DNA from: Roseomonas rosulenta
GTDB taxonomy: Bacteria; Pseudomonadota; Alphaproteobacteria; Acetobacterales; Acetobacteraceae
Direction: 5' to 3'
Assembly (NCBI RefSeq): GCF_016106005.1
Contig: NZ_JACADR010000018.1
Coordinates: 1 to 33,908, forward strand
Length of the DNA: 33,908 bases
The notes beneath the pieces are model-generated. The model searched no databases. It saw only the letters and a list, made by a program, of their open reading frames with translations, and was not told the origin of the DNA. Shown here piece after piece: positions 1 to 8,220 of the stretch; the stretch's first letter is position 1; each line of letters opens with the position of its first letter. The position numbers were made by a program, and so were the translations under genes.

Positions 1-411
1 GCCCGAGAGCCGCCCCGGGCGGCGCGCCAGCAGCGGCGCGATGCCGAGCAGCGCGACGACGTCGTCGAAGCCCGGGCCGCTCGCATCGCGCGGCGCGCGG
101 CGCAGCCCGTAGCGCAGGTTGGTCTCGACGCTGAGGTGCGGAAAGAGCCGCGCATCCTGGAACACGACGGCGCAACGGCGGCGCTCGGGCGGCACGAAGA
201 CGCGCAGCGCCGTGTCCAGCAGCGCCGTGCCGCCGAGGGCGATGCGCCCCGCATCCGGCCGCAGCAGCCCGGCGACCGCGGCCAGGATGGTGGACTTCCC
301 GCAGCCGGAGGGGCCGAACAATGCCGTCACGCCGTTGTCCGGCGCGGTGAAGCCCGCCTCCAGTGCGAAGCCCTTCCGTCCGAAGCGATGGCGGAGCGCG
401 ACCTCCAGCAT
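1..411 (-). CDS. modC: Molybdate ABC transporter ATP-binding protein ModC (3' end beyond window)
   Basis: This is the cytoplasmic ATPase that would power molybdate import through ModB. The visible 137 residues carry a Walker A motif GPSGCGKST at about residues 33-41 and a Q-loop region (VVFQDARLFPHLSVETN) typical of the ModC/CysA branch. The reading frame leaves the window at the start of the ABC signature (RLSG), so Walker B, the H-loop and any C-terminal TOBE (molybdate-binding) domain cannot be seen. The ATG at 411-409 shares one base with the modB stop (TGATG), so the two are translationally coupled. Assignment rests on the Walker A/Q-loop and on the modA-modB-modC order. A sulfate or other oxyanion ATPase would look similar, but the ModA neighbour favours molybdate. 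Confidence 0.9.
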   Translation of the reverse strand, partial: MLEVALRHRFGRKGFALEAGFTAPDNGVTALFGPSGCGKSTILAAVAGLLRPDAGRIALGGTALLDTALRVFVPPERRRCAVVFQDARLFPHLSVETNLRYGLRRAPRDASGPGFDDVVALLGIAPLLARRPGRLSG

Positions 412-1109
412 CAGCCGCGCCCGAGCCAGAGGTGCATCCGCCGCGCGATGACCTCCGCGAGAAGCAGCCCGCACACCGCGAGCGTGAAGGAGACCAGCGC
501 GAGTCGCGCCGCCGTCGCCTCGCCGCCCGGCGTCTGCGTCGCGCTGTAGATCGCGAGCGGCAGGGTCTGCGTCTCGCCCGGGATGTTCGAGGCGAAGGTG
601 ATGACCGCGCCGAACTCGCCCAGGCCCGCCGCGAAGGCGGTGACCGCGCCCGCCAGGATCCCCGGCGACATCAGCGGCAGCGTGACCGTGACGAAGCGGT
701 CAAGCGGACCCGCACCCAGCGTGCGCGCGGCCGCCTCCAGCCCGGTGTCCACGCTCTCGAGCCCCAGGCGCACGGCGCGCACGATCAGCGGGAAGGACAT
801 CACCGCCGTCGCCAGCGCCGCACCATCCGTGGTGAAGACCAGGCGCACGCCGAACCAGTCATGCAGCGGCGCGCCGATCGGGCCGCGGATGCCGAAGAGC
901 ATCAGCAGCCCCCAGCCCACCACCACCGGCGGGACCACCAGCGGCAGGTGGACCAGCGCATCCAGCAGCATCCGCCCCGGGAAGCGCCCGCGCGCCAGCA
1001 GCCAGGCGATGCCGATCGCGGGCAGCAGCGAGACCGCGACGGACCGCGACGCGACATCGAGGCTGAGGCGGACGGCCTGCCATTCCTCCGGCGAGAGGCC
1101 GAGTGTCAC
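411..1109 (-). CDS. modB: Molybdate ABC transporter permease ModB
   Basis: Inner-membrane channel subunit of the molybdate importer, 232 residues, the usual size for ModB. It is strongly hydrophobic with about five membrane segments. It carries the permease EAA loop (LEAAARTLGAGPLDRF, around residues 135-150), which docks on the ATPase, and the FGAVITFASNIPGETQTLPLAIY stretch characteristic of ModB is easy to follow. The start is the GTG at 1109-1107. It overlaps the modA stop by four bases (GTGA) and gives the expected N-terminus VTLGLSPEEWQAVRLSL. The frame stays open for another 300 codons upstream, but that stretch lies antisense or out of frame to modA and has no family similarity. The gene sits between modA and modC in one tightly overlapped operon. 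Confidence 0.93.
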   Translation of the reverse strand: MTLGLSPEEWQAVRLSLDVASRSVAVSLLPAIGIAWLLARGRFPGRMLLDALVHLPLVVPPVVVGWGLLMLFGIRGPIGAPLHDWFGVRLVFTTDGAALATAVMSFPLIVRAVRLGLESVDTGLEAAARTLGAGPLDRFVTVTLPLMSPGILAGAVTAFAAGLGEFGAVITFASNIPGETQTLPLAIYSATQTPGGEATAARLALVSFTLAVCGLLLAEVIARRMHLWLGRG

Positions 1110-1882
1110 TGCGCGCGCGTGAAGCCGAAGCGCTGCCACGTCGGCGCTGCCTCGGGCCCCACCAGGAAGGCGAGCAGCGCGCGCGCCTGCGCATTGCCAT
1201 CGGCGCGGCGGGTCAGGGCGAAGGGATAGGTGATCGCCTCGTGGCTGCCGGCGGGGAAGGTGCCGACCACGCGCACCCCCTGGCTGACCGCTGCATCGGT
1301 GGAATAGACGATCCCAAGGGGTGCCTCCCCGCGTTCGACCAGCAGCAGGGCGGCGCGGACATTGTCGGCGCGCGCAAGGCGTGGCGCGATCGCGTCCCAC
1401 TGGCCCATCCACCTGAGCGCCGCCTGGGCGTAGCGCCCGACCGGCACATGCGCGGGGTCGCCTGTAGCGAGCCGGCCATTCGGACCAAGCAGCGCAACCA
1501 GGTTGGTGTCGCGTGCCAGCGCCATCGGCCGCGCGCCATTCGCGGGCGCGATCAGCACGAGCGAATTGCCAAGCGGACTCGCGCGCATCGCGTTCACGAG
1601 GAGGTTGCGGTCCTGCAGGTAGTTCGCCCAGGCCTCGTCCGCCGACATGAACAGGTCGGCGGGCGCGCCCTGTTCGATCTGCCGCGCGAGCGCCGAGGAG
1701 GCGGCGAAGGAGAACCGCGGCGCGGGATTGCCACGCGACTGCCACTCCTGGCCCAGCATACGCAGCGCGTCTGCCAGGCTTGCGGCAGCGAAGACGGTGA
1801 CGCCTTCCTGCGCGCGGGGCGCGCCCGTGATGCCGAAGACGACCGCGAGGATGGCGGCCCATGGCAGGAAACGGCGGCGCAT
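1106..1882 (-). CDS. modA: Molybdate-binding periplasmic protein ModA
   Basis: Periplasmic substrate-binding protein of 258 residues that would deliver molybdate (or tungstate) to ModB. The N-terminus MRRRFLPWAAILAVVFGITGAPRAQ is a Sec signal peptide with cleavage near residue 24. The mature protein begins with VTVFAAASLADALRML, the ModA signature whose AAASL serines contact the oxyanion. Further landmarks are SFAASSALARQIEQGAPADLFMSAD and the PLGIVYSTDAAV segment. I chose the ATG at 1882-1880, not an in-frame ATG 87 bases further out, because it begins the signal peptide directly and follows a GGGAGA ribosome site. The stop overlaps the modB GTG. It is the first gene of the operon, with a candidate operator just upstream. 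Confidence 0.94.
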   Translation of the reverse strand: MRRRFLPWAAILAVVFGITGAPRAQEGVTVFAAASLADALRMLGQEWQSRGNPAPRFSFAASSALARQIEQGAPADLFMSADEAWANYLQDRNLLVNAMRASPLGNSLVLIAPANGARPMALARDTNLVALLGPNGRLATGDPAHVPVGRYAQAALRWMGQWDAIAPRLARADNVRAALLLVERGEAPLGIVYSTDAAVSQGVRVVGTFPAGSHEAITYPFALTRRADGNAQARALLAFLVGPEAAPTWQRFGFTRAQ

Positions 1883-1904
1883 CGCGTGTCTCCCGGATAC
1901 GTTG

Positions 1905-1920
1905 TATGTGGCGGGACATA
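1905..1920 (-). promoter_or_regulatory. Inverted repeat upstream of modA, possible ModE-type operator
   Basis: The sequence TATGT-GGCGGG-ACATA forms an inverted repeat with 5-base arms, flanked by CG on both outer sides (CGttgTATGT...ACATAgCG). It lies 23-38 bases upstream of the modA start, where a repressor could block transcription. ModE operators in proteobacteria are AT-rich repeats of the CGnTATAT-N6-ATATnnCG kind, so spacing and flanks fit but the arms match only partly. No ModE gene is present in the window. The rest of the 231-base gap between modA and the ATPase gene shows nothing I can name. Confidence 0.35.
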
Positions 1921-2113
1921 GCGCACGGCACCCGCGCCGTCCACCTGACATGTTGCTGGAGGTACCCATGGCGCCGCCAGAAGTGCCCAGGCGGGTCGCC
2001 GCATCCGCCGCTCAAGGCCTGTCGGGGTCCTGGTAGCGTAAGCGCCGCAAAGGCATCGGCGCGCCGACTGTCGTGCCTTCAGCGCAGCCGGAGGTCGGTC
2101 GCCGGTGATGACG

Positions 2114-4648
2114 TCATGCCTGGCCATCGCGGGCGGCGAGACGCTTCAGCGCTTCAGCCGCCACCAGGTAGCCGACGACCAGGGCGGCGATCACCGCCAG
2201 CAGCGCGCCCGGAAGTGGCACGAAGCCGAGCAGAGGCGCCAGCGGGCCGAGCGCCATCGCGAAGGCCACCGCCAATGCGGATAGCGATGTCGCGATCAGC
2301 GCCGGATGCGGTGCGGCGGCCTTCCAGGCCCGTCCATGGGTGCGGATCAGGAAGATCACCAGCACCTGCGTCGCCATGCTCTCGATGAACCAGGCTGTGC
2401 GGAACTCCTCCGGCGTCGCGCCGAAGCCCCAGAGCAGGATGCCGAAGGTCGCGAGGTCGAACGCGGAGGAGATCGGTCCCATCACCAGCGTGAAGCGCAG
2501 CACCGCCGCCATGTCCCAGCCATGCGGCTTCGCCACGTCCTCGGCGTCCACCGCATCGAAGGGGATGCCCATCTCCGACAGGTCGTAGAGCAGGTTGTTC
2601 AGCAGGATCTGGGCGGGCAGCAGCGGCAGGAACGGGATCAGCAACGACGCCGCGGCCATCGAGAACATGTTGCCGAAGTTGGAAGAGGTGCCCATCCGCA
2701 CGTACTTCATGATGTTGGCGTAGGTCCGCCGGCCTTCCTCCACGCCCTCAGCCAGCACGCCGAGATCGGGTGCCAGCAGGATCAGGTCGGCGGCCGCCCG
2801 CGCGACTTCGGTCGCGCCTTCCACGGACAGCCCGGCATCGGCGGCGTGGATGGCGGGCGCGTCGTTGATGCCATCGCCGATGAAGCCGACCGTATGCCCG
2901 TGCGCCTTGAGCGCGAGGATGACGCGCCGCTTCTGGTCCGGCGAGACACGCGCGTAGAGATCCACGTCCTGCACGCGCGCGACCAGTCCGGGATGGTCCA
3001 GCGCCTCGATCTCCTCCCCGGTCAGCACTCCCTTGCAGGGCAGGCCGAGCGTCCGCACTAGGTGCAGCAGGACGGGCGCCGCATCGCCCGAAACGATCTT
3101 GACCCGCACGCCCAGCGCACCCAGCCGTGCAACGGCATCGACCGCGGAGGCCTTCGGCGGGTCGAGGAAGGCGCAGAAGCCCGCGAAGACGAGATCGGCC
3201 TCGGTGTGCGGGCCTTCGATGGTCTCATTCTCACCCATGGACCGCCAGGCGATACCGAGCAGACGCAGCCCTTCGCTGCCCCTGCCATCTGCGCGGGCCA
3301 GGAGCTCGGCTCGCAGGACATCCGTCATCGGCTGCCGCGTGCCATCCGCGCCTTCCGCGGCGGTGCAGACCGCCAGCACCGCCTCGGGCGCGCCCTTCAC
3401 CACCAGAAGGCGCTGGCCCTCCCCTTCGCACAGCACGGCGGAGCGCCGCCGCTCGAATTCGAAGGGCGCCTCGGCCAGCGCGCGCCATCCTGGCGCTGGC
3501 GCATTGGCCTGCAGGATGGCGGCGTCCAGCGCGCTCGGCACGCCGCTCGCGAGTCCGGCATTCAGCGCGGCAAGGCCGAGTACCCGCGACGATGGCGCGC
3601 CATCCGCCCCGGTCGCATCGGCCAGCGCGATCCTGGCCTCCGTCAGCGTGCCGGTCTTGTCGGTGCAGAGCACGTCCATCGCGCCCAGGTCGTGGATCGC
3701 CGCCAGGCGCTTCACGACCACCTGCTTACGCGCCATCCGCATCGCCCCGCGCGAGAGGGTGATGGTGGTCACCATGGGCAGCAGCTCGGGGGTAAGCCCC
3801 ACGGCGAGCGCGATGGCGAAGAGGAAGCTCTCGACCGGCGGGCGATGGAAGCCGAGATGCGCCAGGAGCACCAGAAGCACCAGGAAGGCGGTGAGCCGCA
3901 GGATCAGCAGCCCGAGCCCGTGCAGCCCCTTCTCGAAGGCGGTCGGCGGCCGCCGTGCAGCCAGCGACGCCGCGACGCCGCCAAGGCGCGTCGCGCGCCC
4001 CGTGGCGACGACGAGCATCGTGGCGGCACCGGCGACGATCGCGGTGCCGGCGAAGACCGCGTTGAACGCGTCTGCCGGGCTGCTGGCCTCGCTCGCGCCC
4101 ACGCGCTTGCCGACGGGGTAGGGCTCGCCGGTCAGCAGCGCCTCGTTGGCCTGGGCACCGCGGCTTTCCAGAAGGATGCCATCGGCCGGCACCAGGCCGC
4201 CGGCGGTGAGTTCGACCACGTCGCCGGGGACGATCCTTTCCACCGGCAGGGGCACCACCTGCCCGTCGCGCCGCACCGAGGCCTTGACGGCGACGCTGTC
4301 ACGCAGGCGCGCGGCCGCCAGTTCCGCCCGGTGTTCCTGCACGACGTCGAGGCCGACCGACACGCCGACGATGCAGGCGATGATCGCGAAGCCGGGCCAG
4401 TCCCCGGTCAGGCCGGAGACGAGTGCTGCGACGAGCAGGATGGCGACGAGTGGCTCGACCAGCCGCCGCCCGATCTTCGCGGCGATCTCGAGGCGGGGTC
4501 GGTCCGCGACGGTATTGGGTCCGGTCTCGGTGAGTCGCCGATCCGCTTCGGCGGCCGCAAGCCCCATGGGACCGCTGCCAAGGCGCGCGAGCATGGCGCC
4601 CTGGGGGACCGCCCAAAACCGTTCTGCAGACAGTGCCTTCTCGGTCAT
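2114..4648 (-). CDS. mgtA: Magnesium-translocating P-type ATPase, MgtA family
   Basis: P-type (P3B) ATPase of 844 residues, somewhat shorter than enteric MgtA (about 900), expected to import Mg2+ across the inner membrane. Landmarks in order: N-terminal cation-ATPase domain with first membrane pair (1-110), actuator loop LTGEPYPVGK (172-181), membrane segment with AVGLTPELLPMVTT (282-295), phosphorylated Asp in DKTGTLT (330-336), nucleotide-binding KGAPE (about 418-422), hinge GDGINDAPA (591-599), then GTSSNFGNMFSMA and LLNNLLYDLSE (about 653-692), which are hallmarks of the MgtA/MgtB branch, and the remaining C-terminal membrane segments. All catalytic residues are present. The start ATG at 4648 has only a weak ribosome site. 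The gene stands alone; no MgtC-like gene or recognisable Mg2+ leader was seen. A Ca2+ pump is less likely given the MgtA-specific motifs. Confidence 0.92.
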   Translation of the reverse strand: MTEKALSAERFWAVPQGAMLARLGSGPMGLAAAEADRRLTETGPNTVADRPRLEIAAKIGRRLVEPLVAILLVAALVSGLTGDWPGFAIIACIVGVSVGLDVVQEHRAELAAARLRDSVAVKASVRRDGQVVPLPVERIVPGDVVELTAGGLVPADGILLESRGAQANEALLTGEPYPVGKRVGASEASSPADAFNAVFAGTAIVAGAATMLVVATGRATRLGGVAASLAARRPPTAFEKGLHGLGLLILRLTAFLVLLVLLAHLGFHRPPVESFLFAIALAVGLTPELLPMVTTITLSRGAMRMARKQVVVKRLAAIHDLGAMDVLCTDKTGTLTEARIALADATGADGAPSSRVLGLAALNAGLASGVPSALDAAILQANAPAPGWRALAEAPFEFERRRSAVLCEGEGQRLLVVKGAPEAVLAVCTAAEGADGTRQPMTDVLRAELLARADGRGSEGLRLLGIAWRSMGENETIEGPHTEADLVFAGFCAFLDPPKASAVDAVARLGALGVRVKIVSGDAAPVLLHLVRTLGLPCKGVLTGEEIEALDHPGLVARVQDVDLYARVSPDQKRRVILALKAHGHTVGFIGDGINDAPAIHAADAGLSVEGATEVARAAADLILLAPDLGVLAEGVEEGRRTYANIMKYVRMGTSSNFGNMFSMAAASLLIPFLPLLPAQILLNNLLYDLSEMGIPFDAVDAEDVAKPHGWDMAAVLRFTLVMGPISSAFDLATFGILLWGFGATPEEFRTAWFIESMATQVLVIFLIRTHGRAWKAAAPHPALIATSLSALAVAFAMALGPLAPLLGFVPLPGALLAVIAALVVGYLVAAEALKRLAARDGQA

Positions 4649-4734
4649 CGCAAGAGCATAGCGGATAAGGCAGATCGGAGCGGACGGCTTTCACGAGACG
4701 CGCCCATGAGCCACCTGTCGGCGGGCAGCGACCG

Positions 4735-5040
4735 TCAGTCCCGCAGGATCGCCGGAGCGTGCTCCGGCAGGCCGCAAAGCCGCAGCGCCTCGGGTTCGAT
4801 CTGTCCGTCGAAGGCGATGATCCCGAGCTGCGCGAAGGTCACGCTCGCCCCGAACCGATGCGACGGTCCCAGTAATCCGGCTGCTGACGTTCGTGCGGTG
4901 TGGCGTCTCGACCCGTCGCTTGCCACGACGCTCCGCACGAGGGCGCCGCGCAGCACGGGCTGCGCCGGGACGATCGGCCCGACCAACCAGGGGATCGCAA
5001 GCCAGGGAGCCCCACCCATCAGGACGAGGGAACCGAGCAC
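4735..5040 (-). CDS. Unrecognised small open frame, possibly a gene remnant
   Basis: A 101-codon frame beginning with GTG at 5040 (an in-frame ATG lies at 5019). The first third is hydrophobic (GGAPWLAIPWLVGPIVPAQ) and could hold one membrane segment. The last third (FGASVTFAQLGIIAFDGQ) also looks protein-like, with the G/C-ending codons of the neighbours. The middle (about residues 43-58) loses that codon pattern, which suggests either a degraded gene or two fragments joined. No ribosome site precedes either start and I recognise no family. It lies 86 bases upstream of the MgtA-type gene on the same strand. It may be noise. Confidence 0.25.
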   Translation of the reverse strand: MLGSLVLMGGAPWLAIPWLVGPIVPAQPVLRGALVRSVVASDGSRRHTARTSAAGLLGPSHRFGASVTFAQLGIIAFDGQIEPEALRLCGLPEHAPAILRD

Positions 5041-5420
5041 GCGACAGCGCCAGCGCCAGAAGTCGCCACCCGGAATCCCATGGCGAGGCGTGGGCGCTCC
5101 CCACCCCGCATTGGCGGGAGCTCCACGCGCCCCACTGTCATGGGCAGCCCTGCGCCAGCGTTTCGCAGGACCGGCGGTTCGCTGGGCTTGGGGTCAGTGG
5201 ATGCCGGCGGATGATCGACCAGCATGATGGCGCCTAAGTGTTCTGGTCGTTTCAGCGCTGCTCGGCCGGGCGAGGCGGCGGTGCCGCGAACAGCACCGGC
5301 CTGTTGTGCGGCCGATGCCGCGTCATGGCGCGACTGGCCGCGCAATGTGTGCGACCTCGGGGCAATGCCGCCTGTGCCGATTGGCGGCGGGACGGCGGCG
5401 CCCCGGTGTCGTTCGACGGT
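5041..5420. other. Gap without a supported gene
   Basis: About 380 bases between the doubtful frame ending at 4735 and the SYLF gene. Several short frames cross it on both strands, but none has a ribosome site, family similarity or the codon pattern of its neighbours. I saw no strong hairpin or repeat. Confidence 0.5.
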
Positions 5421-5990
5421 TCACTCCAGATTGATGCGCGTGATCTTCGAGCCGTTGATCGACAGCGACGCCATCAGTCCCTGCTGACTGAAGCTGATCG
5501 CATAGACCGGCTCGCTCAGCGTCGTCGAGGTGATGTTCGCCTGCAGGCCCTGATCGACCGCCACGACCGTCGGACCGGTGCCGATCTCCCAACCGCTCGC
5601 CGAATCGAGCGCTGCACGCGCCGCATCGGTCATGAAGAACATGGCGAGTCCGGCGACCTGTGCGCCGATGGTGAAGCCGAAGGATGCGCCGGCGATGTTG
5701 TAGTAGCCGATCGTGCGTTCGCCCGCGATCAGCGCGCCCTGGCCGTACTGGCCGCCGACGATGAAGCCGCCGCTCAGGATGCGGGGGAAGATCAGGATGG
5801 ATTTCGCGCCGGCAAACAGCGGGCGTGTGTTCTCCTGCGCGCGCAGCGTGCGCAGCGCATTCGCGACCTCGCCGTCGATCTCCGCCCGCGTGGCGGCCCG
5901 GGCCGAACGTGGCGCGACAGTCAGAATGGTGGGCGTGAGTGCGAGCGCCGTAGCGAGGGGAAGCAGGTTCCGTCGCGTGACGTGGGTCAT
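5421..5990 (-). CDS. SYLF-domain (Ysc84/DUF500) exported protein
   Basis: An exported protein of 189 residues with a bacterial SYLF (Ysc84-like, DUF500) domain, a fold known in other organisms for binding lipids. The N-terminus MTHVTRRNLLPLATALALTPTI has a twin-arginine-like RR followed by a hydrophobic core and an ARA cleavage site near residue 35, so it probably acts in the periplasm or outer membrane. The domain shows the expected order: AKSILIFPRILSGGFIVGGQ, GYYNIAGASFGFTIGAQ, a central FFMTDAARAALDSASGWEIG, and DQGLQANITSTTLSEPVYA. The start ATG at 5990 follows a strong GGAGGACAAC ribosome site; an upstream extension of the frame has no such site. A weak stress-promoter-like element lies about 70-95 bases upstream. 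Members of this family are often stress-induced in alphaproteobacteria. Confidence 0.88.
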   Translation of the reverse strand: MTHVTRRNLLPLATALALTPTILTVAPRSARAATRAEIDGEVANALRTLRAQENTRPLFAGAKSILIFPRILSGGFIVGGQYGQGALIAGERTIGYYNIAGASFGFTIGAQVAGLAMFFMTDAARAALDSASGWEIGTGPTVVAVDQGLQANITSTTLSEPVYAISFSQQGLMASLSINGSKITRINLE

Positions 5991-6058
5991 GTTGTCCTCC
6001 GTGCGGCTGGCATGGAGTCTCCCCGATGGGCGGGGGACGGCAGGCCACCGCGCCGGAT

Positions 6059-6083
6059 AACCCGCCGTCTCCGGGAAAGTTTC
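6059..6083 (-). promoter_or_regulatory. Weak EcfG-like promoter candidate ahead of the SYLF gene
   Basis: On the minus strand GAAAC (6083-6079) is followed after 16 bases by GGTT (6062-6059). The spacing equals that of the better elements in this window but both boxes deviate from GGAAC/CGTT. It lies about 70 bases upstream of the SYLF start. It could be a chance match. Confidence 0.25.
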
Positions 6084-6281
6084 ATCCCCGCGCGACGCCC
6101 CCGTCCCGGCGGCCGGAGACGCGTCCACTCCCGACGGGCCCGTGCTGACGCTGCGCTGGTCCTGGGATCGCTGCAGGCTCAAGGGCGCCGCGCTTCCAAA
6201 CGACCCGGGGAGGGCCGGCGGCAGACGTTTCGGCGTGCCGCGAGCCACCTTTCCCCGAGTGCGCGTCGGCCCATGCCCCAC

Positions 6282-6356
6282 TCAACGGAAGCCCAGGAAT
6301 CCCAGGATGAAGAGCACGATGACCACGGCACCGACGATGTAGACGATGTTGTTCAT
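6282..6356 (-). CDS. 24-residue single-span membrane peptide
   Basis: A tiny gene encoding MNNIVYIVGAVVIVLFILGF plus four residues (LGFR), nearly all one membrane helix with a polar N-terminus and a terminal arginine. Many alphaproteobacteria carry such a short peptide annotated as hypothetical, and its biochemical role is unknown to me. The ATG at 6356 follows GGAGGACTCCCTC, a good Shine-Dalgarno sequence. A stress-type promoter motif lies about 125-150 bases upstream on the same strand with no other gene between, so it is probably its own transcription unit under general stress control. It lies upstream of the SYLF gene on the same strand, 291 bases away. Confidence 0.75.
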   Translation of the reverse strand: MNNIVYIVGAVVIVLFILGFLGFR

Positions 6357-6783
6357 GAGGGAGTCCTCCGCGCTGGCATGACGTAGCGTTGGTCCGAGGC
6401 AGCCGGCACTGGCCGCGCCAGGCGGCAGTGGCGGCCGGGCTTGCGCAGAGAGTGGTCGTGGATCCGCGCCCCTCGCATTAACGCGCGACCCGCGCCTCGG
6501 TTGCGATCTTGATCCAACGCAACTCCGCGACGCCTTGCGGAGGTGCGCCGGAATCATCTCGACAGGATCGCAGGGGTGGCGTGCCGCGCGTTCAAGAGCA
6601 TCTGTTCCGGATCGTTCATTCCGGCGCTGCGACGCACGTCCTTGAGCGGTCGGGGGCGCGCAGCGACCTGAGAACATCCCCGTGGCCGCGCGAAGAAACA
6701 GCGGAAGCGCGGAAACTTCGAGCGCCCCTCGCGTGTTGAGGCCGGAGGGATTGGTACAGAGCCAAGGAATGAGGACGCATAAG
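6357..6783. other. Divergent intergenic region
   Basis: About 430 bases between the 24-residue peptide gene (minus) and the XRE regulator (plus). The left half contains the minus-strand EcfG-like promoter at 6480-6504. The right half must hold the promoter of the regulator but I cannot identify it. No additional coding frame is convincing. Confidence 0.5.
6480..6504 (-). promoter_or_regulatory. EcfG-type stress promoter motif (GCAAC-N16-CGTT)
   Basis: Reading the minus strand, GCAAC (6504-6500) is separated by exactly 16 bases from CGTT (6483-6480). The same two boxes and spacing occur ahead of the PRC-barrel gene and csbD. It points toward the 24-residue membrane peptide gene and would give a leader of about 115 bases. 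Confidence 0.6.
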
Positions 6784-7407
6784 ATGGCAGGACAAGGCGA
6801 TGAGCGAGGCAGCAGCACCGACTCATCAGCTGCCGATCCCACCGACCTGGTGGGCCTCCGCAGCGCCCTTCCCTTTCGCCTGGAACGGCTTGGCGAAGCC
6901 TGCGACGGCCAGGGCGACGATCGAGCGGGCCAGACACCAAGTGGCGACGGCACGACGGCAGTTCGACCCGCGAAGTCGTCTTCCAACGCGGAACAGCGGC
7001 GCGCCCTGAACGCGATCGATTCCCATGTCGGCGCCCGGATACGTCTGCGACGTCAACTCCTGGGCATGAGCCAGACCAAGCTGGCCGGCGCGCTCGGCAT
7101 CACCTTTCAGCAACTTCAGAAGTATGAGAGTGGCCTGAACCGGGTCACCGCAGGGCGCCTGTACGATCTCGGCCGGGCGCTCGACATGTCGATCTCCTCC
7201 TTCTTCGAGGATCTGCCGGCGAATGCCGAGGCATCGTTCGTCGTGGCGCCTCGCAAAGGGCGCTCGGGCGACGTCGGCGAGCCGGAACGCGCCAAGTTGC
7301 ATCAACGCGAGACGCTGAACCTGGTTCGAGCCTATTATGCGCTCGAAGACTCCGACATTCGGCAGCGAATTCTCGAACTGGTCGGGAGTCTCGGAACGAC
7401 GCAGTAG
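6784..7407 (+). CDS. XRE-family helix-turn-helix transcriptional regulator
   Basis: A DNA-binding regulator of 207 residues from the chosen start. The N-terminal 70 residues are low-complexity and polar. The XRE helix-turn-helix follows at about residues 78-135 (GARIRLRRQLLGMSQTKLAG, then ITFQQLQKYESGLNRVTAGR), then DLGRALDMSISSFFEDL, which matches the small Cro/C1-type regulators common in alphaproteobacteria. The C-terminal tail (RETLNLVRAYYALEDSDIRQ) is helical and may mediate oligomerisation. Start choice is uncertain: ATG 6784 has GAGGA at a fair distance, ATG 6769 has AAGGA directly adjacent, and the frame opens further upstream without a good site. Ligand and targets are unknown. It converges on the receiver gene at 7477. 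Confidence 0.85.
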   Translation: MAGQGDERGSSTDSSAADPTDLVGLRSALPFRLERLGEACDGQGDDRAGQTPSGDGTTAVRPAKSSSNAEQRRALNAIDSHVGARIRLRRQLLGMSQTKLAGALGITFQQLQKYESGLNRVTAGRLYDLGRALDMSISSFFEDLPANAEASFVVAPRKGRSGDVGEPERAKLHQRETLNLVRAYYALEDSDIRQRILELVGSLGTTQ

Positions 7408-7424
7408 GCGAGGTACCCCCCCCG

Positions 7425-7438
7425 GCGATCCGGATCGC
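7425..7438. repeat. Perfect 14-base palindrome between convergent genes
   Basis: GCGATCCGGATCGC is self-complementary and sits between the stops of the XRE regulator (plus) and the receiver (minus), just after a run of eight C. With no loop and no T-run it is not a classic terminator. It may be incidental in such GC-rich DNA. Confidence 0.3.
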
Positions 7439-7476
7439 GCGACGGTACCGCTCGCGGCCAGCCAGCAACAAGGCGG

Positions 7477-7848
7477 CTACGGCGACGCTGAGGCCTCGGC
7501 GGAAGCCGTAACCGCGTGCTCGATGGCAACCGCCAGCTCGGCTTCGACGAAAGGCTTGCGAAGCACGATGCTGCCCCGCACGCCGGTCTGGAGGGGCGCA
7601 CCGCTCATGAAGATGTGGGGCACATGGCGCGTCCGCAGGATCGTCTCAACCGCGCGGAGGCCGCTGCCATGCCCGAGCGCCACATCGACGATCATCAGGT
7701 CAGGACTGCACCGCAACGCGGTCGCCACGGCGCGATCCTCGGAGGCTTCCACCGCGCAAACCTCGTGTCCCATCGCCTTCAGCGTCAAGGACAGAAGCAT
7801 CCCGATGACGGCATTGTCCTCCACGACAAGGATACGCAGCGCCTTCAT
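7477..7848 (-). CDS. Stand-alone receiver-domain response regulator
   Basis: A 123-residue protein made of one CheY-like receiver domain: ALRILVVEDNAVIGMLLSLT (acidic pair E10-D11), phospho-acceptor Asp in LMIVDVALGHGSG (about residue 54), FMSGAP (Ser switch residue) and the conserved Lys in VLRKPF. There is no output domain, so it should act by protein contact or as a phosphate shuttle. It is divergent from the large CheB-CheR-kinase gene at 8221, whose kinase module is an obvious candidate partner. The ATG at 7848 begins exactly at the domain. The frame continues upstream for more than 1,400 codons, but this is an antisense open frame opposite the kinase gene and not an extension of this protein. 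Confidence 0.9.
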   Translation of the reverse strand: MKALRILVVEDNAVIGMLLSLTLKAMGHEVCAVEASEDRAVATALRCSPDLMIVDVALGHGSGLRAVETILRTRHVPHIFMSGAPLQTGVRGSIVLRKPFVEAELAVAIEHAVTASAEASASP

Positions 7849-8220
7849 CCTTCGGCTCCGCTGCAAGCCGATGCGTCGTGGACGTGATGCCCTGCTCGGC
7901 GGTCCAAGGAACCTCCCATCGCATCCATCGAGCGGACGCTGTTGTCGTCGGGCGGAGCATTGGGCCCCGGAGTCACGCGCTGCTTTGAAGGCTCGGCCCG
8001 TCTGCGCGCCCGGCCTGACGTACCGAAGCCGGATGTGCGGCTTCGCGCATGATATGCTCGTTGCCGTCGGCATCCGGCAAGAACAAACTGATGACAGGCG
8101 AGGAGCCCGATGTGAGCGGATGCCCCGGCATGGATTTGGATCCCCTGCTTGCGCGTGTTCCCATTCGACCACAATCCTGCGTGATACCCTGTCGTCGACG
8201 CGGTCGATGTCCGGAATGCT
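7849..8220. other. Divergent intergenic region with a hairpin
   Basis: About 370 bases between the receiver gene and the CheB-CheR-kinase gene, expected to hold both promoters. I see an 8-base-pair hairpin, CGAAGCCG (8024-8031), loop GATGTG, CGGCTTCG (8038-8045). No stress-type promoter motif and no convincing small gene was found. Confidence 0.45.

Noticed and set aside
411-2015. Reading modB as a 534-residue fusion extending upstream
   Set aside because: The extra 300 residues overlap modA in another frame and have no similarity; the GTG at 1109 gives a normal-length ModB with a GTGA overlap.
3062-5227. A plus-strand frame of 721 codons opposite the MgtA-type ATPase
   Set aside because: No domain or sensible composition; it mirrors the codon structure of the ATPase gene on the minus strand, where every P-type motif is intact.
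7425-7438. Treating the 14-base palindrome as a bidirectional terminator
   Set aside because: No loop and no T-run on either strand. It is listed only as a repeat.
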